DNA from: a bacterium
GTDB taxonomy: Bacteria; Bacillota; Bacilli; Lactobacillales; Streptococcaceae
Assembly: GCA_905221385.1 (NCBI GenBank)
Contig: CAJNCV010000003.1
Coordinates: 1 to 64,000, forward strand
Direction of reading: 5' to 3'
DNA length: 64,000 nt
The position numbers and the translations under genes are program-made. Of the stretch, positions 37,867 to 46,208 are shown in pieces. The stretch's first letter is position 1, and each line of letters begins with the position of its first letter. Below the pieces are notes generated by a model, which saw only the letters and a program-made list of their open reading frames with translations, was not told where the DNA came from and made no database searches.

Positions 37867-38609
37867 TGATTAAGATTTCGAATTTAAGCAAATCCTTTTC
37901 AGGACAGACAGTCTTGAATCATCTGAACTTGGATATTCAAAAGGGAGAAGTAGTGGCTTTGATTGGTTCATCTGGAGCTGGGAAATCAACCTTTCTTCGT
38001 AGTTTGAACTACCTTGAAACTCCAGATAGTGGAACGATTCAGATTGACAATTTTAAAGTTGATTTTTCACAGATTAGCCAAGAAGAAATCCTAACCCTTC
38101 GTCGCAAGTTGTCCATGGTTTTCCAACAGTTTAATTTGTTTGAACGCCGAACAGCCCTTGACAATGTTAAGGAAGGTTTGGTTGTCGTTAAGAAATTATC
38201 GGACGAGGAAGCAACAAAAATCGCCAAGGAAGAATTGGCCAAGGTTGGACTTTCTGACCGTGAACAGCATTACCCTCGCCATTTATCAGGTGGACAAAAG
38301 CAACGGGTTGCCCTCGCGCGTGCGCTTGCTATGAAACCAGATGTCTTGCTCTTGGACGAACCCACTTCAGCCCTTGACCCAGAATTGGTCGGTGAGGTAG
38401 AAAAGTCTATTGCAGATGCTGCCAAGTCAGGTCAGACCATGATTTTGGTCAGTCACGATATGTCTTTTGTAGCCCAGGTGGCAGACAAGGTTTTATTCCT
38501 AGATAAAGGGAAAATCATCGAGTCCGGCACACCGGATGAAATCATCAATCATCCGAAAGAAGAACGAACAAAAGAATTCTTCGCTAGTTACAAACGGACT
38601 TATATTTGA
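37866..38609 (+). CDS. Amino acid ABC transporter ATP-binding protein
   Basis: A 247-residue ABC ATPase partner of the upstream permease. Walker A GSSGAGKST, signature LSGGQKQR, Walker [15 protein letters not shown] and switch His in VSHDMSFVAQ are all intact. The stop codon is immediately followed by an extended -10 box (TATAAT 38610-38615) that should start the next transcript. Confidence 0.9.
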   Translation: MIKISNLSKSFSGQTVLNHLNLDIQKGEVVALIGSSGAGKSTFLRSLNYLETPDSGTIQIDNFKVDFSQISQEEILTLRRKLSMVFQQFNLFERRTALDNVKEGLVVVKKLSDEEATKIAKEELAKVGLSDREQHYPRHLSGGQKQRVALARALAMKPDVLLLDEPTSALDPELVGEVEKSIADAAKSGQTMILVSHDMSFVAQVADKVLFLDKGKIIESGTPDEIINHPKEERTKEFFASYKRTYI

Positions 38610-38654
38610 TATAATAGTAAAAGGAAAACTCAGTTAGTTGGACTAGCTGAGTTT
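38607..38654 (+). promoter_or_regulatory. Extended -10 promoter and leader hairpin of the DUF4059-trxB unit
   Basis: TGA TATAAT (38607-38615) is followed by a hairpin AAACTCAG (38626-38633) / CTGAGTTT (38647-38654) with further inner pairing. The hairpin ends in a weak T-stretch and could be a terminator of the ABC operon or an attenuator. Confidence 0.5.
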
Positions 38655-38686
38655 ACTCTTTAAAAAAGATAGAAACGAGAGAGATC

Positions 38687-38911
38687 ATGCTACTGCATCT
38701 ATTTTCTTTGTATTTCGAGAGTTTGATCTTAACGACCATCCTGGTTGTGATTTTTCTGGGGATTTGGATTGGATTGAGAGCCATGTCTGGCGTGGACAAG
38801 ACAGCCAAAGCTCGCCAAGCTCATCTCTATGATATGATTATGATTGGAGTTTTGGTCGTTCCGGTGTTATCCTTTGCCGTCATGAGTTTGCTCTTGGTTT
38901 TCAGGGCATAA
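38687..38911 (+). CDS. DUF4059 family small membrane protein
   Basis: A 74-residue protein with two membrane spans (about 10-30 and 48-70) joined by a charged loop (RAMSGVDKTAKARQAHLYDM). It is a conserved streptococcal family of unknown function always found near trxB. GAGAGAG precedes the ATG. It lies 65 bp upstream of trxB. Confidence 0.75.
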   Translation: MLLHLFSLYFESLILTTILVVIFLGIWIGLRAMSGVDKTAKARQAHLYDMIMIGVLVVPVLSFAVMSLLLVFRA

Positions 38912-38976
38912 TCCTTGCGTGACTAGCAAGAATGAGTTAGAATAAAGATAGTTACAACAAGAAAGAAGGAATCAAA

Positions 38977-39888
38977 ATGTACGATACGATTATTATCGGT
39001 GCTGGACCTGCGGGAATGACCTCTGCCTTATATGCTGCTCGCAGCAATCTGAAAGTGGCTTTGATTGAAGGTGGTCTGCCAGGCGGGCAAATGAACAACA
39101 CATCTGATATTGAAAACTATCCAGGTTATGCCAATATCAGTGGACCTGAACTGGCTGAAAAGATGTTTGAACCACTTGAAAACCTTGGAGTAGAGCATCT
39201 TTATGGCTATGTTGAAAATATTGAAGACCAAGGTGACTATAAGAAGGTAATCACTGATGATCAAGTTTACGAAACCCGTACTGTCATCGTGGCAACTGGG
39301 TCAAAACACCGTCTTTTGGGAGTTCCCGGAGAAGAAGAACTGAACAGTCGTGGTGTTTCATACTGTGCAGTCTGTGATGGAGCTTTCTTCCGTGACCAAG
39401 ACTTGCTCGTAGTCGGTGGTGGAGATTCAGCGGTAGAAGAAGCCCTCTTCTTGACACGCTTTGCTAAGACTGTCACTATTGTTCACCGTCGAGATGAACT
39501 TCGTGCCCAAAAGGTTTTGCAAGACCGTGCTTTTGCAAATGAGAAAGTCAACTTTATCTGGGATTCTGTTGTCAAGGAAATCAAAGGTGAGAACCGAGTA
39601 GAATCTGTCGTATTTGAAAATGTGAAAACAGGTCAAGTAACAGAGCAAGCCTTCGGAGGTGTCTTTATCTATGTTGGACTGGATCCTGTTAGCGATTTTG
39701 TTAAGGATTTGAATATCCAAGACCAGGCAGGCTGGATCCTAACAGATAACCACATGAAGACTACAGTTGATGGTATCTTTGCGGTTGGAGATGTTCGCCA
39801 GAAAGACCTTCGTCAAGTAACAACAGCAGTTGGAGATGGGGCTATCGCTGGTCAAGAAGCTTATAAATTTATCACAGAACATAGTTAA
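38977..39888 (+). CDS. trxB: Thioredoxin reductase
   Basis: A 303-residue FAD/NADPH enzyme that keeps thioredoxin reduced. FAD-binding IIIGAGPAGMTSALYAAR, the redox pair Cys130/Cys133 in SYCAVCDGAFF, the NADPH site VVGGGDSAVEEALFL and the C-terminal FAVGDVRQKDLRQ are all present. AAGAAAGGA precedes the ATG. A BOX element begins at its stop codon. Confidence 0.95.
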   Translation: MYDTIIIGAGPAGMTSALYAARSNLKVALIEGGLPGGQMNNTSDIENYPGYANISGPELAEKMFEPLENLGVEHLYGYVENIEDQGDYKKVITDDQVYETRTVIVATGSKHRLLGVPGEEELNSRGVSYCAVCDGAFFRDQDLLVVGGGDSAVEEALFLTRFAKTVTIVHRRDELRAQKVLQDRAFANEKVNFIWDSVVKEIKGENRVESVVFENVKTGQVTEQAFGGVFIYVGLDPVSDFVKDLNIQDQAGWILTDNHMKTTVDGIFAVGDVRQKDLRQVTTAVGDGAIAGQEAYKFITEHS

Positions 39889-40044
39889 TACACTTCGAAA
39901 ATCTCTTCAAACCACGTCAGCTTCGCCTTGCCGTAGGTATAGGTATGTTACTGACTTCGTCAGTTCTATCCACAACCTCAAAGCAGTGCTTTGAGCTGTC
40001 TATGGCTAGCTTCCTAGTTTGCTCTTTGATTTTCATTGAGTATA
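39888..40044 (+). repeat. BOX repeat element
   Basis: About 157 bp matching the pneumococcal BOX family. It begins with boxA (ACACTTCGAAAATCTCTT and CAAACCACGTCAGC), continues with boxB (TTACTGACTTCGTCAG and the hairpin CTCAAAGC-AGT-GCTTTGAG) and ends with boxC (TTTGATTTTCATTGAGTAT). The ends are inverted with respect to each other. It starts right at the trxB stop codon and is followed by a terminator. Confidence 0.9.
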
Positions 40045-40049
40045 ATCAT

Positions 40050-40085
40050 AAAAAAGTTTCCAATCAAGTGATTGGAAACTTTTTT
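40050..40085. terminator. Very strong bidirectional terminator
   Basis: Perfect 17-bp stem (40050-40066 with 40069-40085, core AGTTTCCAATCA) with a 2-nt gap, A/T-rich at both ends. It overlaps the rlmB stop codon. Confidence 0.9.
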
Positions 40086-40812
40086 ATAGTCGATTTCGGA
40101 AAACTTCGTACATGAGAATGGCTGCAGCCACACTTGCATTGAGACTTTGAACATGTCCATTCATAGGAATGGTAATCATTTCATCGACCTGTTTTTTGAT
40201 GTTGCTAGAGATGCCTTTTCCTTCATTTCCGATGATAAGGGCTATTTTTCCTTTTGTATTCCACTTGTGGCAAGGGGTACCGTTCATATCCGTTCCAAAG
40301 GTCCAGAAGCCTTCATCCTTGAGTTTGTCAAGAGTTTGGCTCAGGTTGGTCACTCGGGCAATTGGAACGTGCTCGATAGCACCTGTGGCCGTTTTGGCAA
40401 CGACAGGAGTCACTCCGACAGCACGGTGCTTGGGAATGATGACACCTGAAACATTGGTCGCATCAGCAGTCCTTAAGATAGAACCTAAGTTGTGAGGGTC
40501 AGTTAACCCGTCCAGAATCAATAGCAAAGGATTTTCTTCTTGGCGTATTTTTGCAAGGATGTGATCCAGCTCGCTATAGGCAAATTCAGAGACTCTTAGG
40601 ACAAAGCCTTGATGGACAGCGCCTTCGGTCATTTCAGAGAGGGATTTTTTTGAAGTCCAAGAGATGGAGACCTTTTTCTCAGTAGCAAGTTCCTTGACTT
40701 TCTCAAGATTCTTTCCCCTTAGATCTTCTTGGAGGTAGAGTTTGTTTCCTGTATTTGCAAGGAGGGCTTCAGTAACGGCGTGGACGCCATAGACAATATC
40801 ATTTGTTTTCAT
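40084..40812 (-). CDS. rlmB: 23S rRNA (guanosine-2'-O-)-methyltransferase RlmB
   Basis: A 242-residue SpoU-class methyltransferase. An N-terminal substrate-binding domain (YGVHAVTEALLANTGNKLYL) is followed by the knotted SPOUT catalytic domain: LILDGLTDPHNLGSILRTADA (motif 1), ALIIGNEGKGIS (motif 2) and SLNASVAAAILMYEVFR (motif 3). I start at ATG 40812. A longer open frame reaches 40845 but runs through the promoter. The -10 box lies 6 bp before the ATG, so the mRNA is probably leaderless. Confidence 0.9.
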   Translation of the reverse strand: MKTNDIVYGVHAVTEALLANTGNKLYLQEDLRGKNLEKVKELATEKKVSISWTSKKSLSEMTEGAVHQGFVLRVSEFAYSELDHILAKIRQEENPLLLILDGLTDPHNLGSILRTADATNVSGVIIPKHRAVGVTPVVAKTATGAIEHVPIARVTNLSQTLDKLKDEGFWTFGTDMNGTPCHKWNTKGKIALIIGNEGKGISSNIKKQVDEMITIPMNGHVQSLNASVAAAILMYEVFRNRL

Positions 40813-40818
40813 GCCTCT

Positions 40819-40827
40819 ATTATAACA
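40819..40827 (-). promoter_or_regulatory. Extended -10 box abutting the rlmB start
   Basis: Minus strand TGT TATAAT (hexamer 40824-40819), 6 bp before ATG 40812; an AGAGG one base from the ATG is too close to serve as a ribosome site. Confidence 0.65.
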
Positions 40828-40856
40828 CAAAACCCTGTCTTGCAACGGGATTTTCT

Positions 40857-41468
40857 TTATTCGAGGATGAGGAGTCCATCTTTGATAGCAAATGGGTCTT
40901 TCTCATTGATACGATCGTAGAACATGATTCCGTTGATGTGGTCAATTTCATGTTGGACAACGATAGAGTTGTATCCTTTAAGCTTGATACGGTGTTTTTC
41001 GCCGTCCTTGTCAAAGTAATCAACAGTGACGCGGGCATGACGAACAACATAGCCTGGAACTACACGGTCGACAGATAGGCACCCTTCTCCTTCACCGAGG
41101 GCGGCGTCCTGAACAGAGTGAGAGACGATTTTGGGATTGTACATAACAGCTTGCAGGTCGTAGGCTTCCTGTGGAGTTTCGCCTTCTTCTACAATATTTG
41201 GGACCAAGACGGCAATAATGCGTTTTGAGATATCGAGTTGAGGAGCAGCAAGTCCAACACCGCCGCGGAGCCCCATTTTCTCAGCCATAACAGGATCCTG
41301 AGAATGTTTGAGGAATTGCATCATCTTTTCGCCAAGGATGATCTCTTGATCAGATAGGGGGAAAGTAACCTCCTCAGCAACCGCGCGTAGAGTTGGATTC
41401 CCCTCGCGGATAATATCGTTCATATCAATTAAATGAGCAGCTTTTGTAATACGTTCTATTGCAGACAT
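40857..41468 (-). CDS. def: Peptide deformylase
   Basis: A 203-residue Fe/Zn hydrolase removing the N-formyl group from nascent proteins. Motif 1 [10 protein letters not shown], motif 2 EGCLSV and motif 3 [12 protein letters not shown] with the metal-binding histidines are intact. The 12-residue-class insertions place it in the type II deformylases of Gram-positives. I start at ATG 41468 ([10 protein letters not shown]), preceded by AAAGGAGAG; the frame extends upstream without a better start. Confidence 0.95.
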   Translation of the reverse strand: MSAIERITKAAHLIDMNDIIREGNPTLRAVAEEVTFPLSDQEIILGEKMMQFLKHSQDPVMAEKMGLRGGVGLAAPQLDISKRIIAVLVPNIVEEGETPQEAYDLQAVMYNPKIVSHSVQDAALGEGEGCLSVDRVVPGYVVRHARVTVDYFDKDGEKHRIKLKGYNSIVVQHEIDHINGIMFYDRINEKDPFAIKDGLLILE

Positions 41469-41574
41469 TTTCTCTCCTTTCATTACCTCTACATGATAAC
41501 ACAAAATAGACGAGAAAGAAAGTCACAGAAGTTCCTAAAAAATAATATAATAAACGGTATTCCCCTTTTGTCTG

Positions 41575-41583
41575 TGGTATAAT
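41575..41583 (+). promoter_or_regulatory. Extended -10 promoter of the CapA-like gene
   Basis: TGG TATAAT (hexamer 41578-41583), 42 bp before the start codon. Confidence 0.6.
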
Positions 41584-41624
41584 AAAAGAAAAGACTTGCA
41601 TCAGGAAGCAAGGGGGGAATAAAG

Positions 41625-42932
41625 ATGGAAAAGCGACAAGATAGACGGTCTCGTGGTTCTCTTTATGGGATGTGGAGAACTAGTGTTAGTTTCTTTCGGA
41701 ATTATAAATCTTGGACCAATGCCCAGTTTATTACGGTATTGCTACTTGTAGTTGCCTTGTCCATGGGTTTGAACTTGCTGGTTCGAGCAGTACAAGGTAG
41801 CAAGGAAACAAGCCCTAGCAGTCAGACTACGACGTCTGGTCAATCCAAGAAAAATCAGTCTGGTGAAACGACAGCCCGTATCATGGCAAATGGTGATCTT
41901 CTCTACCATATCCCCATCTACCGAACAGCTCTTAAAGAAGATGGAACCTATGATTTCCATGAAAATTTTGAGTATGTAAAACCCTGGCTCAAGCAAGCGG
42001 ATTTGGTGATTGGTGACTTTGAAGGAACGGTGAATAAGGACCACTATTTGGCAGGTTATCCTCTCTTTAATGCACCAGGAGAAGTCATGGATGCTATCGA
42101 AGATGCAGGCTACCAAGTTCTAGACTTGGCTCACAATCACATCTTGGATTCTCAAATTGAGGGAGTGGTTTCAACGGCTCAAGCGATTGAAAAGGCTGGA
42201 ATGACACCTATAGGAGTCTACACACATGAATCCCGTGATCAAGCCCCTATAGTCATCAAGGAAGTCAACGGTATCAAGGTAGCTCTCTTGGCCTATTCCT
42301 ATGGCTTTAATGGCATTGAGCAGTATATTTCTCAAGAGGACTATAATCGCTATCTTTCTGACTTAGACGAAGAAAAGATGAAGGCGGAAATCGAGCGTGC
42401 AGAGAAAGAAGCGGATATTACTGTTGTGATGCCTCAGATGGGAATTGAGTACCAGCTGGAACCAACGGAAGAACAGAAGACACTGTACCACAAGATGGTG
42501 AACTGGGGAGCTGATATTATCTTTGGAGGGCATCCTCATGTCGTTGAACCTGCTGAAACGGTTGAAAAAGATGGTGACAAAAAACTGATCATCTATTCCA
42601 TGGGGAATTTCCTTTCAAATCAGCGCATTGAAACCATGCAAGACGAGGAAAATGCCAAGTGGACGGAGCGCGGTGTTCTCATGGATGTGACCATTAAGAA
42701 AAAAGACGGAAAAACAAGGATTGAAACTGCCAAAGCGCATCCTACGTGGGTTAATCGAACTCTGAAAGGGACATACTCCCCAGAAGGCTATCCTCTCTTC
42801 CTCTATCAGACCTATATCTTGGAGGATTTCATCGAGGGAGGCAGTAACCGTGACAAGTTGGATGAGGCGACCAAGGAACGAATTGACACAGCCTATAAAG
42901 AAATGAATGAACATGTAGGGTTGAAGTGGTAG
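41625..42932 (+). CDS. CapA family protein (PGA_cap metallophosphatase-like)
   Basis: A 435-residue membrane-anchored protein. One N-terminal span (FITVLLLVVALSMGLNLLV, residues 35-52) is followed by a Ser/Thr/Gln-rich linker and an extracellular calcineurin-like domain. That domain has MANGDLLYH, VIGDFEGTVN, LAHNHILDS and FGGHPHVVEP with metal ligands. Bacillus CapA takes part in poly-gamma-glutamate export, but streptococcal homologues have no capB/capC next to them, as here, and their substrate is unknown. Probably a cell-surface hydrolase. Confidence 0.82.
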   Translation: MEKRQDRRSRGSLYGMWRTSVSFFRNYKSWTNAQFITVLLLVVALSMGLNLLVRAVQGSKETSPSSQTTTSGQSKKNQSGETTARIMANGDLLYHIPIYRTALKEDGTYDFHENFEYVKPWLKQADLVIGDFEGTVNKDHYLAGYPLFNAPGEVMDAIEDAGYQVLDLAHNHILDSQIEGVVSTAQAIEKAGMTPIGVYTHESRDQAPIVIKEVNGIKVALLAYSYGFNGIEQYISQEDYNRYLSDLDEEKMKAEIERAEKEADITVVMPQMGIEYQLEPTEEQKTLYHKMVNWGADIIFGGHPHVVEPAETVEKDGDKKLIIYSMGNFLSNQRIETMQDEENAKWTERGVLMDVTIKKKDGKTRIETAKAHPTWVNRTLKGTYSPEGYPLFLYQTYILEDFIEGGSNRDKLDEATKERIDTAYKEMNEHVGLKW

Positions 42933-42948
42933 GTACCCCCTAACTGTA

Positions 42949-42954
42949 GTATAA
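42949..42954 (+). promoter_or_regulatory. -10 box of the AT-rich unknown gene
   Basis: TATAAT (42949-42954) is followed by AGGGAG and ATG 42983. Confidence 0.5.
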
Positions 42955-42982
42955 TTGGAAGAAACTTATAGGGAGTTAATCT

Positions 42983-43993
42983 ATGAGTCAGATTGTTGGT
43001 TTTTTAAAGTTCTCAGATTTTAAATTTTCAAATGGGAAAGCGCATTTTCAGGAATTAATAAAAGGAAATGTATTTTTTCAAGATTATAAATGGTTCGGAG
43101 AAAATGGCTCGATAGCTCAACAGGCGGAAGAAGGAAGTGCCTCAAGAGTAGCATTTTTACAAAATCGGAATCCAATCTATGTGCGACAAGATTATACAAT
43201 TTTTTCACCTGTAGGTATCCGATATTTAAATCAAAAAGATCGAAATTTAAGTTTTATAATGGTAAATTTTCTAGATGAATTGGATATTTATTCAGAGGAA
43301 AAGGTGCGTCAGAAAATAGAGGGTGAATGTGTTCCATCTTTAATTGAACATAAATCTGATGTTGTTATTTACCCATCTAGATTTAAAATTAAATCCTTTA
43401 ACCCAAAGGGGAAACCGATTTATGATTTTGACGAACTAACTATTAAGTTAGTGAATCCTGATGCTGCTACATGGCGTATTTCATGCTTTGTTACAGTTTA
43501 TGAGTCAGATATAACTCCAGAAGGAAATTTATCTCAGACATTTATAGATTCTTTATTGGATACATCCAGTGAAAAAGGTTCGATCGCATTGGATGATTTA
43601 GGAAGGCTAAGACCTTGGGTTTGGATTCCTTTTGATGTTCTATGTAGAGGAATTCAAAAGATAAAAGGAATTAAATCTGGGATTGTAAAATACTATAAAT
43701 CAAAGGAATATCCTTTCAATAAAAATGATATTTTAGTAAACCCAAATAAACTATTATTTGCAAAAGGAGAAGAGTATGAAACTCAAAGGGAGTTTAGACT
43801 AGTGGTTGGTGAAGTTAATTCTCAATACTCACAGGTATGTCCCAAAAGAATAGTTAGATTTTATTGGGGTAGTTATATAGACCACGGAGTGACTTTGGAT
43901 GAACTAAAAAATTTATTGGTAACTAAAGATATTAAGAAATGTCGAAAAAAATACACTTTAAATTCTTTGGTAGCATTAAAAAACCTCTCTTAA
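42983..43993 (+). CDS. Hypothetical protein, AT-rich, accessory-looking
   Basis: A 336-residue protein that I do not recognise. It is soluble, lysine- and isoleucine-rich, with codon use leaning to A/T at third positions unlike its neighbours. There is no signal peptide, membrane span or nucleotide-binding motif. The N-terminal third (HFQELIKGNVFFQDYKWFGE) and the C-terminal part (EYETQREFRLVVGE, then RIVRFYWGSYIDHGVTLDELK) resemble in style the small AT-rich orphan genes near defence or phage islands. AGGGAG precedes the ATG, and it has its own -10 box. Its composition suggests acquisition by transfer; no role can be assigned. Confidence 0.75.
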   Translation: MSQIVGFLKFSDFKFSNGKAHFQELIKGNVFFQDYKWFGENGSIAQQAEEGSASRVAFLQNRNPIYVRQDYTIFSPVGIRYLNQKDRNLSFIMVNFLDELDIYSEEKVRQKIEGECVPSLIEHKSDVVIYPSRFKIKSFNPKGKPIYDFDELTIKLVNPDAATWRISCFVTVYESDITPEGNLSQTFIDSLLDTSSEKGSIALDDLGRLRPWVWIPFDVLCRGIQKIKGIKSGIVKYYKSKEYPFNKNDILVNPNKLLFAKGEEYETQREFRLVVGEVNSQYSQVCPKRIVRFYWGSYIDHGVTLDELKNLLVTKDIKKCRKKYTLNSLVALKNLS

Positions 43994-44024
43994 TTTTTTG
44001 GTATTATGTTTCATGTTATCTGTG

Positions 44025-44033
44025 TGGTATAAT
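44025..44033 (+). promoter_or_regulatory. Extended -10 promoter of the HAD-SGNH unit
   Basis: TGG TATAAT (hexamer 44028-44033). An 80-nt leader follows, containing an in-frame ATG at 44059 with a poor ribosome site. Confidence 0.55.
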
Positions 44034-44112
44034 AAAAGAAATTATACTAGGATTTAAGATGCACACCCTACTTGGTTTTTGCACCCTCTTGAAAGGGAAA
44101 AGGTTAGATTGT

Positions 44113-44937
44113 ATGATAAAGTTAATTGCGACAGATATGGATGGGACTTTGCTGGATCCGAGAGGTCAGCTGGATCTGCCCCGCTTGGAAAAGATTTTAG
44201 ATCAGCTGGATCAAAGGGATATCCGTTTTGTCATTGCGACGGGGAATGAAATCCATCGTATGAGAGAATTGTTGGGACACTTGGCTGAACGAGTGGTCCT
44301 AGTAGTCGCCAATGGGGCGCGAATTTTTGAAAACAATAAATTGATTCAAGCGCAGACCTGGGATGATGCTATGGTTGACAAGGCTTTAGTTCATTTTAAG
44401 GGGAGAGAGTGCCGAGATCAGTTCGTCGTAACTGGTATGAATGGTGGTTTTGTCAAGAGAGGAACTGTTTTTAGAGAACTTAATAAATTTATGACTCCAG
44501 AGATGATTGAAAGACTCTATCAACGAATGAATTTTGTGGAAGAGTTACAAGCAGACCTCTTTGGTGGAGTGCTTAAAATGAGTATGGTCGTTGGTGAAGA
44601 GCGATCCAGTTCTGTTTTGCAGGAAATCAATGACCTCTTTGATGGTAGTGTAAGAGCCGTTTCTAGCGGTTATGGCTGTATCGATATCCTGCAAGCTGGG
44701 GTTCACAAGGCTTGGGGATTGGAAGAATTACTCAAGCGCTGGGATTTGACATCAGAACAAATTATGGCTTTTGGTGATAGTGAAAATGATGTTGAGATGT
44801 TGGAGATGGCTGGAATTGCCTATGCCATGGAAAATGCAGCTGATGAGGTCAAGGCAGTTGCGACTGCCCTAGCACCAGCTAACAGCCAGGCGGGTGTTTA
44901 TCAAGTTCTAGAGAATTGGTTAGAGAAAGAGGGATAG
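44113..44937 (+). CDS. Cof-type HAD-IIB phosphatase
   Basis: A 274-residue sugar-phosphate/flavin-phosphate phosphatase. Motif I is IATDMDGTLLDPRG, motif II FVIATGNE, the conserved lysine lies in GVHKAWGLEELL, and motif IV is IMAFGDSENDVEML. The open frame extends 58 codons upstream through the promoter; ATG 44113 (MIKLIATDMDG) is the family start. It is coupled to the SGNH gene, which begins 2 bp after its stop. Confidence 0.85.
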   Translation: MIKLIATDMDGTLLDPRGQLDLPRLEKILDQLDQRDIRFVIATGNEIHRMRELLGHLAERVVLVVANGARIFENNKLIQAQTWDDAMVDKALVHFKGRECRDQFVVTGMNGGFVKRGTVFRELNKFMTPEMIERLYQRMNFVEELQADLFGGVLKMSMVVGEERSSSVLQEINDLFDGSVRAVSSGYGCIDILQAGVHKAWGLEELLKRWDLTSEQIMAFGDSENDVEMLEMAGIAYAMENAADEVKAVATALAPANSQAGVYQVLENWLEKEG

Positions 44938-44938
44938 G

Positions 44939-45574
44939 GTGGCAGTACAGTTATTAGAGAATTGGCTCTTAAAGGAGCAGGAAAAAATTCAAACCAAGTA
45001 TCGTGAATTGAATCAAGTGTCGGTTCTAGAGCCAGATATCATTTTTATTGGTGATTCGATAGTGGAGTATTACCCTCTTCAAGAGTTGTTTGGGACTGCC
45101 AAGACGATTGTTAATCGGGGTGTCCGAGGCTACCAGACGAGATTGTTATTAGAGAATTTGGATGTCCATCTTTATGGTGATGCTGTGGATCAAATTGTTC
45201 TCCTAATTGGGACAAATGATATTGGAAAAGATGTTTCCATGAATGATGCTTTGGATAATCTTGAGCGTGTGATTCAATCGATTATCCGGGATTATCCGTT
45301 GTCACAAATAAAGCTTGTTTCTATTCTGCCAGTCAATGAAGGAAAAGAATACAAGCAGACAGTTTATATTCGTACCAATGAAAAGATTAGGGAGTGGAAT
45401 CAGGCCTATGAAGCTCTAGCATCTGCCTATATGCAGGTAGATTTTGTGCCTGTTTATGATAGTTTGACAGATTCAGAAGGACAGCTTCAATCAGCCTATA
45501 CAACGGATGGCCTCCATCTAAGTGTAGCCGGTTATCAAGCCCTATCAGAAGCCTTGAAAACATATCTTTTCTAA
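44939..45574 (+). CDS. SGNH/GDSL-type hydrolase
   Basis: A 211-residue esterase/lipase-like protein. The catalytic Ser is in FIGDSIVEYY (block I), the oxyanion Gly in NRGVRGYQT (block II), Asn in LIGTNDIGKD (block III) and the Asp/His pair in DGLHLSVAGYQALS (block V). There is no signal peptide, so it is intracellular. The start is GTG 44939 behind GAGGGATAG. Substrate unknown; acyl esters or acetylated sugars are common in this group. Confidence 0.85.
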   Translation: MAVQLLENWLLKEQEKIQTKYRELNQVSVLEPDIIFIGDSIVEYYPLQELFGTAKTIVNRGVRGYQTRLLLENLDVHLYGDAVDQIVLLIGTNDIGKDVSMNDALDNLERVIQSIIRDYPLSQIKLVSILPVNEGKEYKQTVYIRTNEKIREWNQAYEALASAYMQVDFVPVYDSLTDSEGQLQSAYTTDGLHLSVAGYQALSEALKTYLF

Positions 45575-45589
45575 AGAATTGACTTAATT

Positions 45590-45618
45590 TTGCATTTTTG
45601 ATTTAGATAAGGTATAAT
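45590..45618 (+). promoter_or_regulatory. ssrA promoter
   Basis: TTGCAT (45590-45595), 17 bp, TATAAT (45613-45618). Confidence 0.8.
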
Positions 45619-45634
45619 GGTTTTATTGTCTTTT

Positions 45635-45979
45635 GGGGTCGTTACGGATTCGACAGGCATTATGAGGCATATTTTGCAACCCGTGTGGCGACGTAAACGC
45701 TCAGTTAAATATAACTGCAAAAAATAACACTTCTTACGCTTTAGCTGCCTAAAAACCAGCAGGCGTGACCTGATTTGGATTGCTCGTGTTCAATGACAGG
45801 TCTTATGATTAGCGAGATACGATCAAGCCTTGTCTAGTGGTTTGATAAGAGATTGATAGACTCGCAGTTCCTAGGCTTGAGTTATGTGTCGAGGGACTGT
45901 TAAAATAATACATAACCTATGGTTGTAGACAAATATGTTGGCAGGTGTTTGGACGTGGGTTCGACTCCCACCGGCTCCA
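45635..45979 (+). ncRNA. ssrA: tmRNA
   Basis: Transfer-messenger RNA that rescues stalled ribosomes and tags the protein for degradation. GGGGTCG at the 5' end pairs with CGGCTCC before the encoded terminal A of CCA. The T-arm GGGTTCGACTCCC is at the 3' end. The tag frame GCA...TAA at 45717-45752 encodes AKNNTSYALAA, the streptococcal form. The total of 345 nt is normal. Confidence 0.98.
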
Positions 45980-46041
45980 TTATGAACAGGTATACAGTAG
46001 ATTTTTTCCAAATTGTATCCTATTTATTTTAGTGTATCAGT

Positions 46042-46129
46042 GGAGAATTACTCAAGAGGCTGAAGAGGACGGTTTGCTAAATCGTTAGGTCGGGTAACTG
46101 GCGCGGGGGTTCGAATCCCCCATTCTCCG
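46042..46129 (+). tRNA. tRNA-Ser (anticodon GCU)
   Basis: An 88-nt class II tRNA with a long variable arm. The acceptor arms GGAGAAT / ATTCTCC pair, the anticodon loop TTGCTAA has GCT at 46076-46078, and the T-arm is GGGGGTTCGAATCCCCC. The 3' CCA is not encoded; the discriminator G at 46129 is followed by TTA. Confidence 0.97.
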
Positions 46130-46208
46130 TTAGAACAACCCAGTGTTTTTCTAAACAAATCTACTTGGAGGCGGTCTCTAAGAGTAAATTTCCATAAAGA
46201 GGTGAAAC

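Noticed and set aside
43939..44112. N-terminal extension of the Cof-type HAD protein
   Set aside because: It reads through the promoter and the end of the previous gene; family members start at MIKLIATDMDG.
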